NCBI GenBank assembly: GCA_934045075.1
Contig: OW203722.1
Span: 16,108,986-16,172,985, forward strand
DNA: 64,000 bases
Direction of reading: 5' to 3'
Origin: Yponomeuta sedellus
Lineage: Eukaryota; Arthropoda; Insecta; Lepidoptera; Yponomeutidae
The notes beneath the pieces are model-generated. The model did not search any database and was not told the DNA's origin. It saw only the letters and a list, made by a program, of their open reading frames with translations. Positions 42,926 to 52,290 of this stretch are shown here, piece after piece. The translations under genes were made by a program, and so were the position numbers. Position 1 is the stretch's first letter. The number at the start of each line of letters is the position of its first letter.

Positions 42926-43234
42926 AAAAGTCAACTCATTACATAAATGCATAGCCAAACTTTTTAGTCTAAATGTCTTTAGTTTAAATAAACCGTTGAT
43001 AAAAATTGTTCATAATATCAATTTGTTAATGACTGCCTCGTTGGTCTCGAGATAACACGTGAAAGTGAAAAAGTTTTATTTACCACCCAAAAAATAATAA
43101 ATAATAATTATTAAATTAATAAATAAATTATTCTCTCATTCACATATTTGTGGTAAAAAGGAATGGGCTCAGCTTTATTGCCGTGACTGCATGCGTAGTC
43201 TCGGCGCTGATTTTCAGCCCGTCCCTTTTTGAGT

Positions 43235-43445
43235 AATTAACGTTCGCACGTTCGATGATGTCATCCAACTTAAGACTCGTGTCTTGTGACAGAGGTCGTG
43301 GATTCGATTCCCATCAGTACGGTTTGAACAAATGGCCTTAGCCTGGGTGTTTTTCCATGTTTGTGTCCAGTTGCGGGGTATCCCAGTTTGAAACCAGGGA
43401 CGCAATTCTCACTTCATTCGCAAATAACACTTAAACGACTCTTAT
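43235..43445 (+). mobile_element. SINE with tRNA-like B box
   Basis: 'cgtggattcgattcccatca' is B-box-like. The body 'atggccttagcctgggtgtt' and 'tgcggggtatcccagtttga' follows the family at 28985 and 31045. Confidence 0.6.
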
Positions 43446-44530
43446 GACGTATATGACTTGAATTTTACATAAAAAGTCGAGCGAGAGTAAGCTCTTGTAT
43501 CCTGAACGCAATGTACATTAAATTCGAATGAGAAAATAAATGTCTCATGACTTGAGGTATCTTATACTATTTTTATGCGACAAATGTCTAAGCCTTCGAA
43601 GAATTTGCGTCTACGCTTTCAATTCGCATGGGCGAGAATTGGCTCCTATGCGAATGCGAATTGGCGGTTGTGTTGACTAGAAACTATTATTATTGAGTTT
43701 ACGTATATATGTGTCAGAGGATGGTATGGATTGTGAGGCAGCGGCTAGCAACAATAATAATCAGACACCACATAATTAGACAACTCAAGTTAATTAACAA
43801 TGACAAGCAAATATGTAACCAAATATCCCTGCATTAATTATTATCTGCTTCCGATTAGGTATGCCTTTGTTAAAGAGTATTATGTGCAATTTATGACTAA
43901 TTACGTAACATTATTCTCCAATAATAGTTCTGTGAGATTATTTATCTGGTCACTATTTCGGCAATAACAGCGTAATGTTGCGTACGTCGTTTATTAAGTC
44001 GATGTGTACGGGTCTCTTCAAAATATCCGACGTCGAAGTCACGTTTGCGAGCTAGCCTGAAAGCTTGGTATAGAGAAAGAGGGTGTGTATTATTTCAAAG
44101 TGACACTTAAGAAGGTGTTTTGAGCGTAAACTGTATGTTTATGAAATTGGGGGCGTAAAATTAAAGATATAAAAAACAAGACAATAGGTACTAATAGGTG
44201 GCTTGGTGCTACAGATTTAGGTTAGTACTTTTATTATTTTACTTTAATATGCAATGATGTTTGTATTGCCAACAAAAGACCCACTATCTACTGAAGTATT
44301 CGGTCGTTCCTAAGTTCGAATCTATCTATCACGTGACTCACGTAATCCTCATCAGACAAAATTACTTGGAGGCAAGTTGCTTACCATAAGTTGTAAGAGA
44401 CTGTATGCATAATGGATAATTAATTGTATATAAAAACATACGCATCGAATGAGAACTTCTGCCCCTTGTAGTAAGAGCTTGGGATGCACAGATCTTTATT
44501 GTCAAAAAAATTAAATATATTTAATACATA
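43446..44530. other. No gene seen
   Basis: No coding motif or repeat match recognised. Confidence 0.35.
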
Positions 44531-44533
44531 ACT

Positions 44534-44686
44534 ACATGGATGTTATTTATATATTTATTGTATTAAATCTATCGTCGAGTTGGCACCTATAACACAAGTC
44601 ATTTAGTTGTACTTAGTATAGGGCTTACGAGATCTGTATAATATGTCCATGAATATTTATTTATTTATTTATTTATTTATTTATCT
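44534..44686 (+). mobile_element. (ATTT)n-tailed SINE, 3' half
   Basis: 'tattgtattaaatctatcgt' through 'gagatctgtataatatgtcc' followed by a clean (TTTA)n run at 44651-44686. Nearly the same breakpoint as the 32712-32837 copy. Confidence 0.8.
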
Positions 44687-44816
44687 AGTTATCTATCAAA
44701 CTGCTTCTTTGAAGAAATTACTTGTAGTGTCTACTCCACGGTTCAAAGGAGGAACTAATCCAAAGTATGATTAATTGAATTTGAATTTTGGAACTGGCTC
44801 GTTCTTAGCTAGGCTC

Positions 44817-45347
44817 TTACTCTGAAGCTTTCAATAGTTCATAAAATTTTCCCATAGTTTTTTTTCTTGAGACACCTATAAAGTATCTCCTCAGGAGTAT
44901 CCAGTGTTTAGAAAAGAAGTTTGATTTGGAACGCGTTTCGGAACGCAGCCATGACTTGACAGCTGTCAGATGAAAATTGACCTCTTGTTTTGTTACGTGT
45001 GAAACGTGTGTTTTAACAAAATGTGCCCAAAATTGTGTGGCATTTAGATTGCCGGGCTTATATCTTCGTGTGAAGTGCGAAATAAGTTCAGGGACGGATC
45101 CCAGTGTTAACAGTTTGGTTGTTGGGCGACGGAAAATAGCCCAAAATAGTAGACATATATTTTGATGAAAACTGGTGCCGTGAAAGTGGACTGAAGGTAG
45201 GTAGCCTTCTGGGGAAAGAGCTCTTGGGGATAGATGGGGAAGTCTAGGGATCCCCAAACCTCTCAGTGCACCCATCCTGAACGGCGCCGGCTGCCAAGTC
45301 GAGAGGCCTCGACGCAGACAGACTTTGTAAGTGTCTTGTTTTCTCAT
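44817..45347 (-). other. Unassigned 176-codon frame
   Basis: The longest frame in the right half of the window outside known elements. The translation is basic, with proline-rich patches ('GIPRLPHLSPRALSPEGYLP') and no recognised domain. Its right part (45170-45330) is G+C-rich and contains a donor-like 'GTAAGTG' on the plus strand. No start context, paralogue or neighbouring gene supports it. It may be a chance frame or an old element part. Confidence 0.25.
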
Positions 45348-45477
45348 TAGTTTTTAGTAGTAGTTTTTAAGTGGGTCCTTTACCCAACATCCAGGACTAT
45401 CCGATATAGTTTGGCTTCGTTTGAATACTCATGCCTCCATTTTTAGTCTCCATATCTTCAAAGGCTTTAGATAGGTA

Positions 45478-45530
45478 GATATATAGAGAACACTTTATTG
45501 CACAACCAGAAAAATATTACAACCATGCTT
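45478..45530 (-). repeat. LINE 3' tail, inverted
   Basis: 'agagaacactttattgcaca' is the inverse of a '...tgcaataaagtgttctct' terminus. Similar tails occur at 52600 and 57790. Confidence 0.45.
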
Positions 45531-46370
45531 TATCGAGTGCCTCGAGAGATAATAATTTTCAGTAAGCAATACATTATAATTTCCATACCTAGTATTTTTA
45601 ATAACCCGTGATGCTCATGTGCCAGTATTTTTGCTTACGCAATCGAGATAAGACCCATTAAAAGTATAATTATGTAACTATTTGTACGCACATTTTTATG
45701 TATTTCTACAATATTTTTACGCATATATCATTAAGGGGCTATCTCAGTTGCACAGTGTAACTTTTCGTCAGCAATTGAAGCAGTTTCAATTGCTAACGAT
45801 GACAAAGATAAACCTATATTTCCGTAGTTATACGTGATGAAGAAATTAGTTATGCGGTAACCTATTTCTTCTCCTTTTTTATTCTGTGTTGCAATTAAGA
45901 TAAAATAAGCCAATTATTCACATCGTGATTTATCTGTTTGTAAAATATTTTAATATCTATTCCCGTGATTTAAAAAAAAACGGCTCTAAAACATAAAACT
46001 GTCCAGCCCTCCTATTACGTAGCACTCCACTCTATCGAGTGAAGCATTTAGACGACTCCTAAGTGCCAAAAAATGTATGCATTTGACAGCCGGAGTAGCT
46101 TAATTTAAAGTAAAAATCAACGTCACTCAACTCGGTTACGTTACGTTTACTTACGTAATAATGCCCCTGGTCCCGACGCATGGTAACCAGGCAAGGACAT
46201 CAGAAACATGAAAGTATACCCAGACCATTTTTAGAAATCAAATAAGGATTCATGTGAAAATTGAAACTAAGGCCTTTGTTTTAATAGTAGAGCATTTCAA
46301 CCGCCGCCGAGGCAGTCCTTATAACCATAAACTATAAAACACTGAGTTAGCAATATCAGTGTTAATATTA
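45531..46370. other. No gene seen
   Basis: No motif recognised. 46290-46320 has the phrase 'gagcatttcaaccgccgccg' 'aggc', possibly a degraded SINE head. Confidence 0.3.
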
Positions 46371-46371
46371 T

Positions 46372-46580
46372 TAATTCATGCCGTCGATAGATGGCAGTCT
46401 TTAAGCCAAGTCAGAGGCCTTAGGGCAGCTTCAAAACTTCTGAAAGTAAGACCAGCCGCTAGTCTTGCAAGTCTCCACCAATCCAGACTTGACCCCGTGG
46501 TGGAATATGGCCTATATCTTCCTCAGGGAACAGACCCGTGCCCCTCAGTGGGGACATGAAGGGTTGATGATGATGATGTG
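46372..46580 (+). mobile_element. 5S-rRNA-like SINE, 3' half
   Basis: It starts in the body ('agatggcagtctttaagcca') and ends 'cagtggggacatgaagggtt' with a GATGATGATG tail. The tail is of the RTE 3' type. Confidence 0.7.
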
Positions 46581-47083
46581 ACCATTAAATCTTAACACTG
46601 AAACGTCAAATTGAGGTAATTTGTAGGACCTCTAGAGTAAGGTCATCATGCTTGGCCGACACTGAATCTGTTGCCCAAGCGTCTAGCGGTCGGCTGAGTT
46701 AGAGACGTGCCTTCAGGACTTCTACGTTATTGATTCACCTTGATTGATTGTCAGCTCTGCTGTGCGGGTGATTTGGGTGCTTGAGGTATAACTTCAGTTC
46801 TGGAGTTGTAGCAGCGATTTAGCGCTGCGGTTATTCTTAGAAACATTAAGTTTATTGACGAGATGTCTTAGGTTTCCCGACACAGCAGCGAATGTAATGT
46901 GCATAGTTTATCTTGCAACTGAAAATCCAAAAAATTAACAAAACATATCTTATTTCTGTTACTGTTAATTTTTTGTACTAAGTACTATTATTATCTAATT
47001 TCACCTACTACTGTACGCCTTTGACGAAATAAATACGCCTTTGCTCGAAAATGTTATCACATGTTATTTAATTTTTTCAAGCG
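46581..47083. other. No gene seen
   Basis: No motif or repeat match recognised. Confidence 0.3.
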
Positions 47084-47325
47084 CTCGTGGCCTAGTCGGA
47101 CTGAGTGATTGAAATCAATCACTTGAGTTAAGCCACAACAGGCGCGGTGAGGTGCAGGATGGGTGACCATCCCGTGACTACGGCTTGATAACTTTTGACG
47201 GTAAGGTCCGCCGTACAATATTCTACCAACACGGACTTGGCCCCTGTGGTGGAATATGGCCTAACCTTCCTGCGATGTAGGAAGAGACCCCAGCAGTGGG
47301 GTCATAAAAGGGTTGATAGCGATTT
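47084..47325 (+). mobile_element. 5S-rRNA-like SINE with internal deletion
   Basis: 'gcgctcgtggcctagtcgga' at 47091 begins the head, followed by 'cttgagttaagccacaacag' and 'gatgggtgaccatcccgtga'. It then jumps to 'cggcttgataacttttgacg', skipping about 100 bases of body, and ends 'cagtggggtcataaaagggt'. Confidence 0.75.
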
Positions 47326-48687
47326 AAGTCTTTTTTAATCTTTTTTTTTGTGCAATAAAGTGTCACAAATAAACAATTATCGTTCCAGTCGAAATTTGAC
47401 GGTTTTGAGATTTGAAAGCCATTAAGCGGTGAAGCGCGAATCGTTATCAACGACTGTCATAATAATATGGTTATTCAACATATCCCTGTTTTTGTGCTTA
47501 TTTCCACCTAGCTATTTAATCCTAATGGGTTATTTATAGGACTTCAGTGCGTTCAAAGCATTAAAGGGTAGAGCGGTCAGCAGGGCGTCGCCAAGGGAAT
47601 CGTGCGTAAGTTTTTGATAGTTTGAGCGGCTTCAGTATTTACTGTTTAAGTTTGTGGGTCAGTTGGCTGAAGTTATAGAGACCACAAGGGGAAGGGACTA
47701 GAAGCGTGCTAACGCGTTTAGAATACTGTATAAAGTTAGGGTTCCCCCTTATTTATAGGTTGTTCAGTCTTCTTGAAAATTGGTAAAGTTTAAATTTTTA
47801 AATACACCTACTCTGTTTTGGAACAAAAATTTTCGTAAGCACTATACATTCTTAACTAATTCTGAAGTCCCTTACTTGAGTTTATGACGTAAGTCCGAGC
47901 AGATTTCGCTTTTTAGACGCCTATAAATTCACGTAAGTGGTTCCGAAATGAAGTAAAGAATAAATCTACTCTATTAAAGGTGACTTGCGCCAAGGCTTTG
48001 AATAAGTAAATTAAAAGGTAAAATCGTATCCAAGGGTAAAATAATACATTACTGATTGGCATTAGTTGTCGCCCATACACTTTATTTCTGAATAGCTCAG
48101 CAAATGTTATATTTCAAGGTGTTTTTGGGGCCTACCCTAGATAAAGAGATATATAGTGCTGTCAAATAGCATTGCAGAAACCGTCCTTAGTTGCTTAAAG
48201 TACACCCCCTTTATAGGTCAATGTATTCTCAAAGTTTTCTTTTTGAACTGCCTTCCAAACCAAACAAGTGAAGTCGCAAAGTAGCTGCATCTTCTAAACG
48301 TATCGACTCAACGCTGTCGTTGTGACAAAAACGTAAGTAGGTATGGCTACAACGTAAAGTATGTGAAATGAGGATCAGAAGTAAAAAACTGATACGCGTT
48401 GAAAAATAGATGACACTTTTTATGCAACAACTAAACGTAACAAAGCGCTTCGAAATTGACAATAGATGAAATTCCAGCGTTAAAACGCCGAACGACTACA
48501 AAACTTCACAAAACAGGACGAGCTGGACAATAGAAGGACATACCTAAAACATACTAATGTGATGATGTGATCGTTCGCAGATGTGTTACACGGCATGCTA
48601 TGTTATAAAGAGTACTTAATCTTTCACAATTGCATATGATGTCTCTTTAAAAAACTAATTATTAGTGCTTATGGAATATTGTTAAGT
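47326..48687. other. No gene seen
   Basis: No coding motif. The 77-codon minus frame at 48229-48462 has none either. Confidence 0.35.
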
Positions 48688-48890
48688 GACGACCTCTGTG
48701 GCGCAGTGGTAGCTCATCTGCCTACTATGCAAGAGGCCCGGGTTTGAATACTAGCTGGGGACAAAAAAACCTCAGGTTTTGGATGTATACATGTTTACAT
48801 GTTCCCACGACACAGAGTATCCTAGTGTGGGGCCAGAAGCAATGTATGTGCATGTATGTAAATGTTGGAATAAAAACAAAATATATATCT
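48688..48890 (+). mobile_element. SINE with tRNA-like head ('ACCTCTGTGGCG' type)
   Basis: 'gacgacctctgtggcgcagt', 'gcctactatgcaagaggccc' and degraded B box 'GGGTTTGAATAC'. The body matches 10780-10908 inverted. Confidence 0.75.
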
Positions 48891-49800
48891 TACTTACAAC
48901 GTCATCAAAATAATCTTCAAGAAATTCTACGAAATTTTCCCTTTCTAAGTTGGTCGCCTGAGCGCCTAACTTTAACAAAAAATAAGCTTTAAAGCAAAAA
49001 TAAATTATAGCGTCATAAGTCTTTTCAAAGTTACTCAATTTATTTTTATAAGTTTATTTCCAATTCTAACCACCGATTCAGCATACCGTGTCAGTCGAAA
49101 AAACGTTTATATGGGGATTGCTTCTCGAGCCTTCAGTCTTTTGTCTTTGTCTTCGCCTTCAGTTTACTCGTCAAGTTTTAAGAAACAGATTTTTCTTGAC
49201 GCACCAAGCAAACGACTTGTGTCCTGCATAATTTATAAAGAGCGCGGTACAGGAACATTTCATACTCCATATATCTATTAGCAAATCTGACAGGAAAATG
49301 TGATAGAAACGTGAAATGGGTGAACGTACTGACATCTCGGAGGCGCATAGGGGCGCTAAATAGGGGCAATATTTATACTATATTCTCGGCTATAGGTTCT
49401 AAAAATTTCTCATGTTCACTTTTTGATAACAACTTAGTATAAAACAAGTTATGATTTTTTTTCCATTGGTGGCGCTATTTAGCACCCCGAATCACCTTAA
49501 GATGGGAAAGAAACGTTGCGTCATAACGTAGAACCAACGTTAGCCTTCTGTGTTCTCTGATTGTGTGCAACGTTTGCAACAATATGGCGTCCAGCGTTTG
49601 TGCATTCGTTTCGAGTGCAAGCGTGTGCATCGCGCCGGGCATGAGTGATTGCGCCCACGTGCCTAGGCGACAAGTGTTCGTTCTAAGTTTAGAAAAGTTA
49701 TATTTTATGCCCGTAGCTTGCTCGAGAGTGACTAGCGCTAAATCACTGGTTAAGTTAGTCAACAGATAAATAGATATGCCGGGGTGAACAAGTAAATAGC
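48891..49800. other. No gene seen; duplicated-strand frames at 49475-49769 unconvincing
   Basis: 49480-49745 is more G+C-balanced and open on both strands (95 and 68 codons), but neither translation shows a motif. The rest is AT-rich. Confidence 0.3.
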
Positions 49801-49803
49801 TGA

Positions 49804-49891
49804 TTGATAGGATTGTCAGTCATACAAATTTTATGTACTATGGAGAGCTATCCATAGTACATAAAAATTGTATGACTGACAATCCTATCAA
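49804..49891. repeat. 41-bp hairpin with 6-base loop
   Basis: 49804-49844 and 49851-49891 are reverse complements with one mismatch; the loop is GAGCTA. This is the longest compact hairpin in the window outside the foldback element. Confidence 0.9.
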
Positions 49892-51590
49892 TGCAAATGT
49901 CAAAATGATAGGTAATAATTATAGCGTCTGATCCTAGCAACCTTTGGGTGAGATATCCAGGGCCAAGTCCAACAAAACTTAAAAAAATTGCGCAGTGAAA
50001 AAAAAACATTATTATAACCGGGTTCGGAAAAAAATGTTATTGCCAATCCAAAAAGTTTGTAATTCTTGTTCCAAATTACTTTCAAATTGATGGTGTCCTA
50101 AAAAGTCGCCATTTTTTGAAAATATATACTTCGGAATGCAAATAAAATCAAGTCTCCATTTCACATTCACACAGCGTTTGATACTACCAACAAAATACGC
50201 ACTTATAAACATACAATAGTTCCAAACCATACGATAGTCGCAGATATCAGCGTCTATTGTGCGAAGTTACTGAAATTCAGGGAAGGAAGTGGAGTGAAGA
50301 CAGCTTTGGAATACACTTTGCCCGTACATTCGGAGATAACGGTGTGTGTCTTTATGCGATAGATGCATTGTTGTGTTGGAAATGTCTCGTAGGTATCGAT
50401 ATTACATGCGTTATTGTTATCGTTGGGAGAATGTGATGTCTTTAGTGATAACAGTTATTGACATTCGGTTATAGATACATGTTTTTGTTCGGTACTCACG
50501 TTTAGGGCCTGAACCAATTTGCAAACTGGTGCTGGTGATTGAAACAAAAAAAACGTACAGAAATTTAAAAAACAAAACCGGCTTGAAGAAAAGCACTCGC
50601 TATCATAAAAAGTTCGATTGGTTTCCTTGATTTTATCCACAGAGCTTGACTAAATTTATATGAAACCATCCTGGAGGTACCTTTTTCTAACAAAAGAAAG
50701 GAGTCGGTATCGTGGTAAGGATTCTCTCTGAAAATACTTTCGATACAATATCATACTCTTTAAACGAAGGCATTTGCCATAACGTGGAGTTTCTTTGTCA
50801 CAGTCTTCTTCACATAATCTTTTGATTGGGTAACTAACAGCTTTGACGTTCATTACGTAAACATTTTGTTTTTATAGTAAATTTTTTTTTCTTGACAAAA
50901 ACATAGTTTATTAAACCACTCCACAGAGGCAGTCTGTGGTAAATGGAAACACGTAACCACAGATTATTCCAACGAACTCTGACGAGTGTTTTAGAGACAT
51001 CATAATTATGTGAGGCATAAAAACGTGAGCTTTGAGTTTTTTCGTCCAATTTCTCATTTTTCCAAAACGATTCCGTTAGCTTAGTTGAGTAGGAGTTTCT
51101 GCGTTGCGTTACTTTAGATACAAAAAAAAACATTTTGACTTTGACTTCTTTTATACCCAATTACCTCATGCATTTATAGCTGGGTGTCGGCAAATGGCAT
51201 ATAACTACGTTACTCGGTTACGTCGTTTTAACCGAGTTACGGGCGTCGCAAAGTCGGACGGCCATCGCTTCCGGCGTCCGGACGATGACCGCGTTAGCGT
51301 TTAATTCTGTTATCGGGTAAAAATGACTCGACACCCTTGAACATGTTATGAGTATGAGTATAATCTTTTAATATCTTTGCGATAAGTGTTTTAATTCTAT
51401 AATTAATACCTATTTGCGGTACGCACATTTTCATACGAGTACTGATCTAAAAGAAGTGTAATAAAAGAGTAAGTTAGCCGGATTGAACGATTATATTTTT
51501 AAAATTGAAGTACAATAAAAGTATTGCGCTTTAAATTGCCAATCTCTCCATACAATCTATCCATACTCTCTCTCTCTCTCTGAAGGCCTT
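49892..51590. other. No gene seen; CpG-richer patch at 51180-51300
   Basis: Several short minus-strand frames (49900-51160) have low-complexity translations. 51180-51300 ('ttaccgagttacgggcgtcg') is CpG-rich and non-repeat. Confidence 0.35.
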
Positions 51591-51596
51591 TACTCT

Positions 51597-51642
51597 TACT
51601 CTTTTTTATGAGGCCCATTTACAGGCCTCATAAAAAAGAGTA
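51597..51642. repeat. Perfect 19-bp hairpin next to (CT)n
   Basis: 51597-51615 is the reverse complement of 51624-51642, stem TACTCTTTTTTATGAGGCC, 8-base loop. A (TC)n run precedes it at 51566-51582. Confidence 0.85.
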
Positions 51643-51683
51643 TCAAAGAGTACAAATAAATAATATTTTTAAGGGACATGTAC

Positions 51684-51787
51684 CTATGTTTATATTATTT
51701 TTTATGCTCTAACCCGTAAAGCCGCTAAAGACAATTTTAAAAAACGTATTTAGAGGCTAAAAATTCTCCACAAATAGGTTTTTTAAA
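51684..51787. mobile_element. tRNA-Ile-type SINE remnant with inverted segment
   Basis: An inverted linker and tail ('aaaacgtatttagaggctaa') joined directly to plus-strand 'aaataggttttttaaa'. Possible target duplication ATGTAC (51678-51683, 51788-51793). The plus-strand part is only the extreme 3' end. Confidence 0.65.
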
Positions 51788-52039
51788 ATGTACTGTAACG
51801 ATACTTCTTTATATAGCTGGCTGGCGTAGCCGTCTAGCAGAGTTTGAATTATTTAAAGAATATCGTTACGTTTTGTTTAGATAGGTGTCAGTCGGTTGAG
51901 ACTCGCAGCTAGGATAGGTTATAATGATAAAAAAGATAATAAATAGAAAGTACTGCGCTACAGTACCTATGTACGCACCAAATAGGCTTTTAAATAGGCG
52001 TTTTTGCAGCTATTAATGCTATTAATGAATGTTGATGAA

Positions 52040-52112
52040 ATTATAGAGGCTTGTTAGGATCGTGACTAGTAGAAACCCTGGTACAAGCCTATCCATTTCA
52101 TACAGGTAGGCG
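52040..52112 (+). repeat. LINE 3' fragment
   Basis: 'ggcttgttaggatcgtgact' and 'acaggtaggcgtgtatacgg' are diverged matches to 32235-32300. Confidence 0.4.
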
Positions 52113-52117
52113 TGTAT

Positions 52118-52290
52118 ACGGTATCAACCCTTCTATGTCCCCACCCTTCTATGGCACGGGTCTCTTCCTAGATCGTTAGGCCTACTCCACCACAGGGGCT
52201 AAGTCCGGCTTTTTGGAGGATTGTAAGACAGTTGCAGGCCTTATTGTCAGAAGTTATCAAGCCACCCATAAGGCCGGTGACACTGTGAGT
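52118..52290 (-). mobile_element. 5S-rRNA-like SINE, 3' half
   Basis: 'tatcaacccttctatgtccc' to 'gtcagaagttatcaagccac' 'ccataaggccggtgacac', inverted. The head is missing. Confidence 0.7.

Noticed and set aside
3895..51793. CRISPR-like array from the repeated 'cctatttagaggctaaaaat' phrase
   Set aside because: The copies are kilobases apart, within SINEs, in both orientations, and the DNA is eukaryotic.
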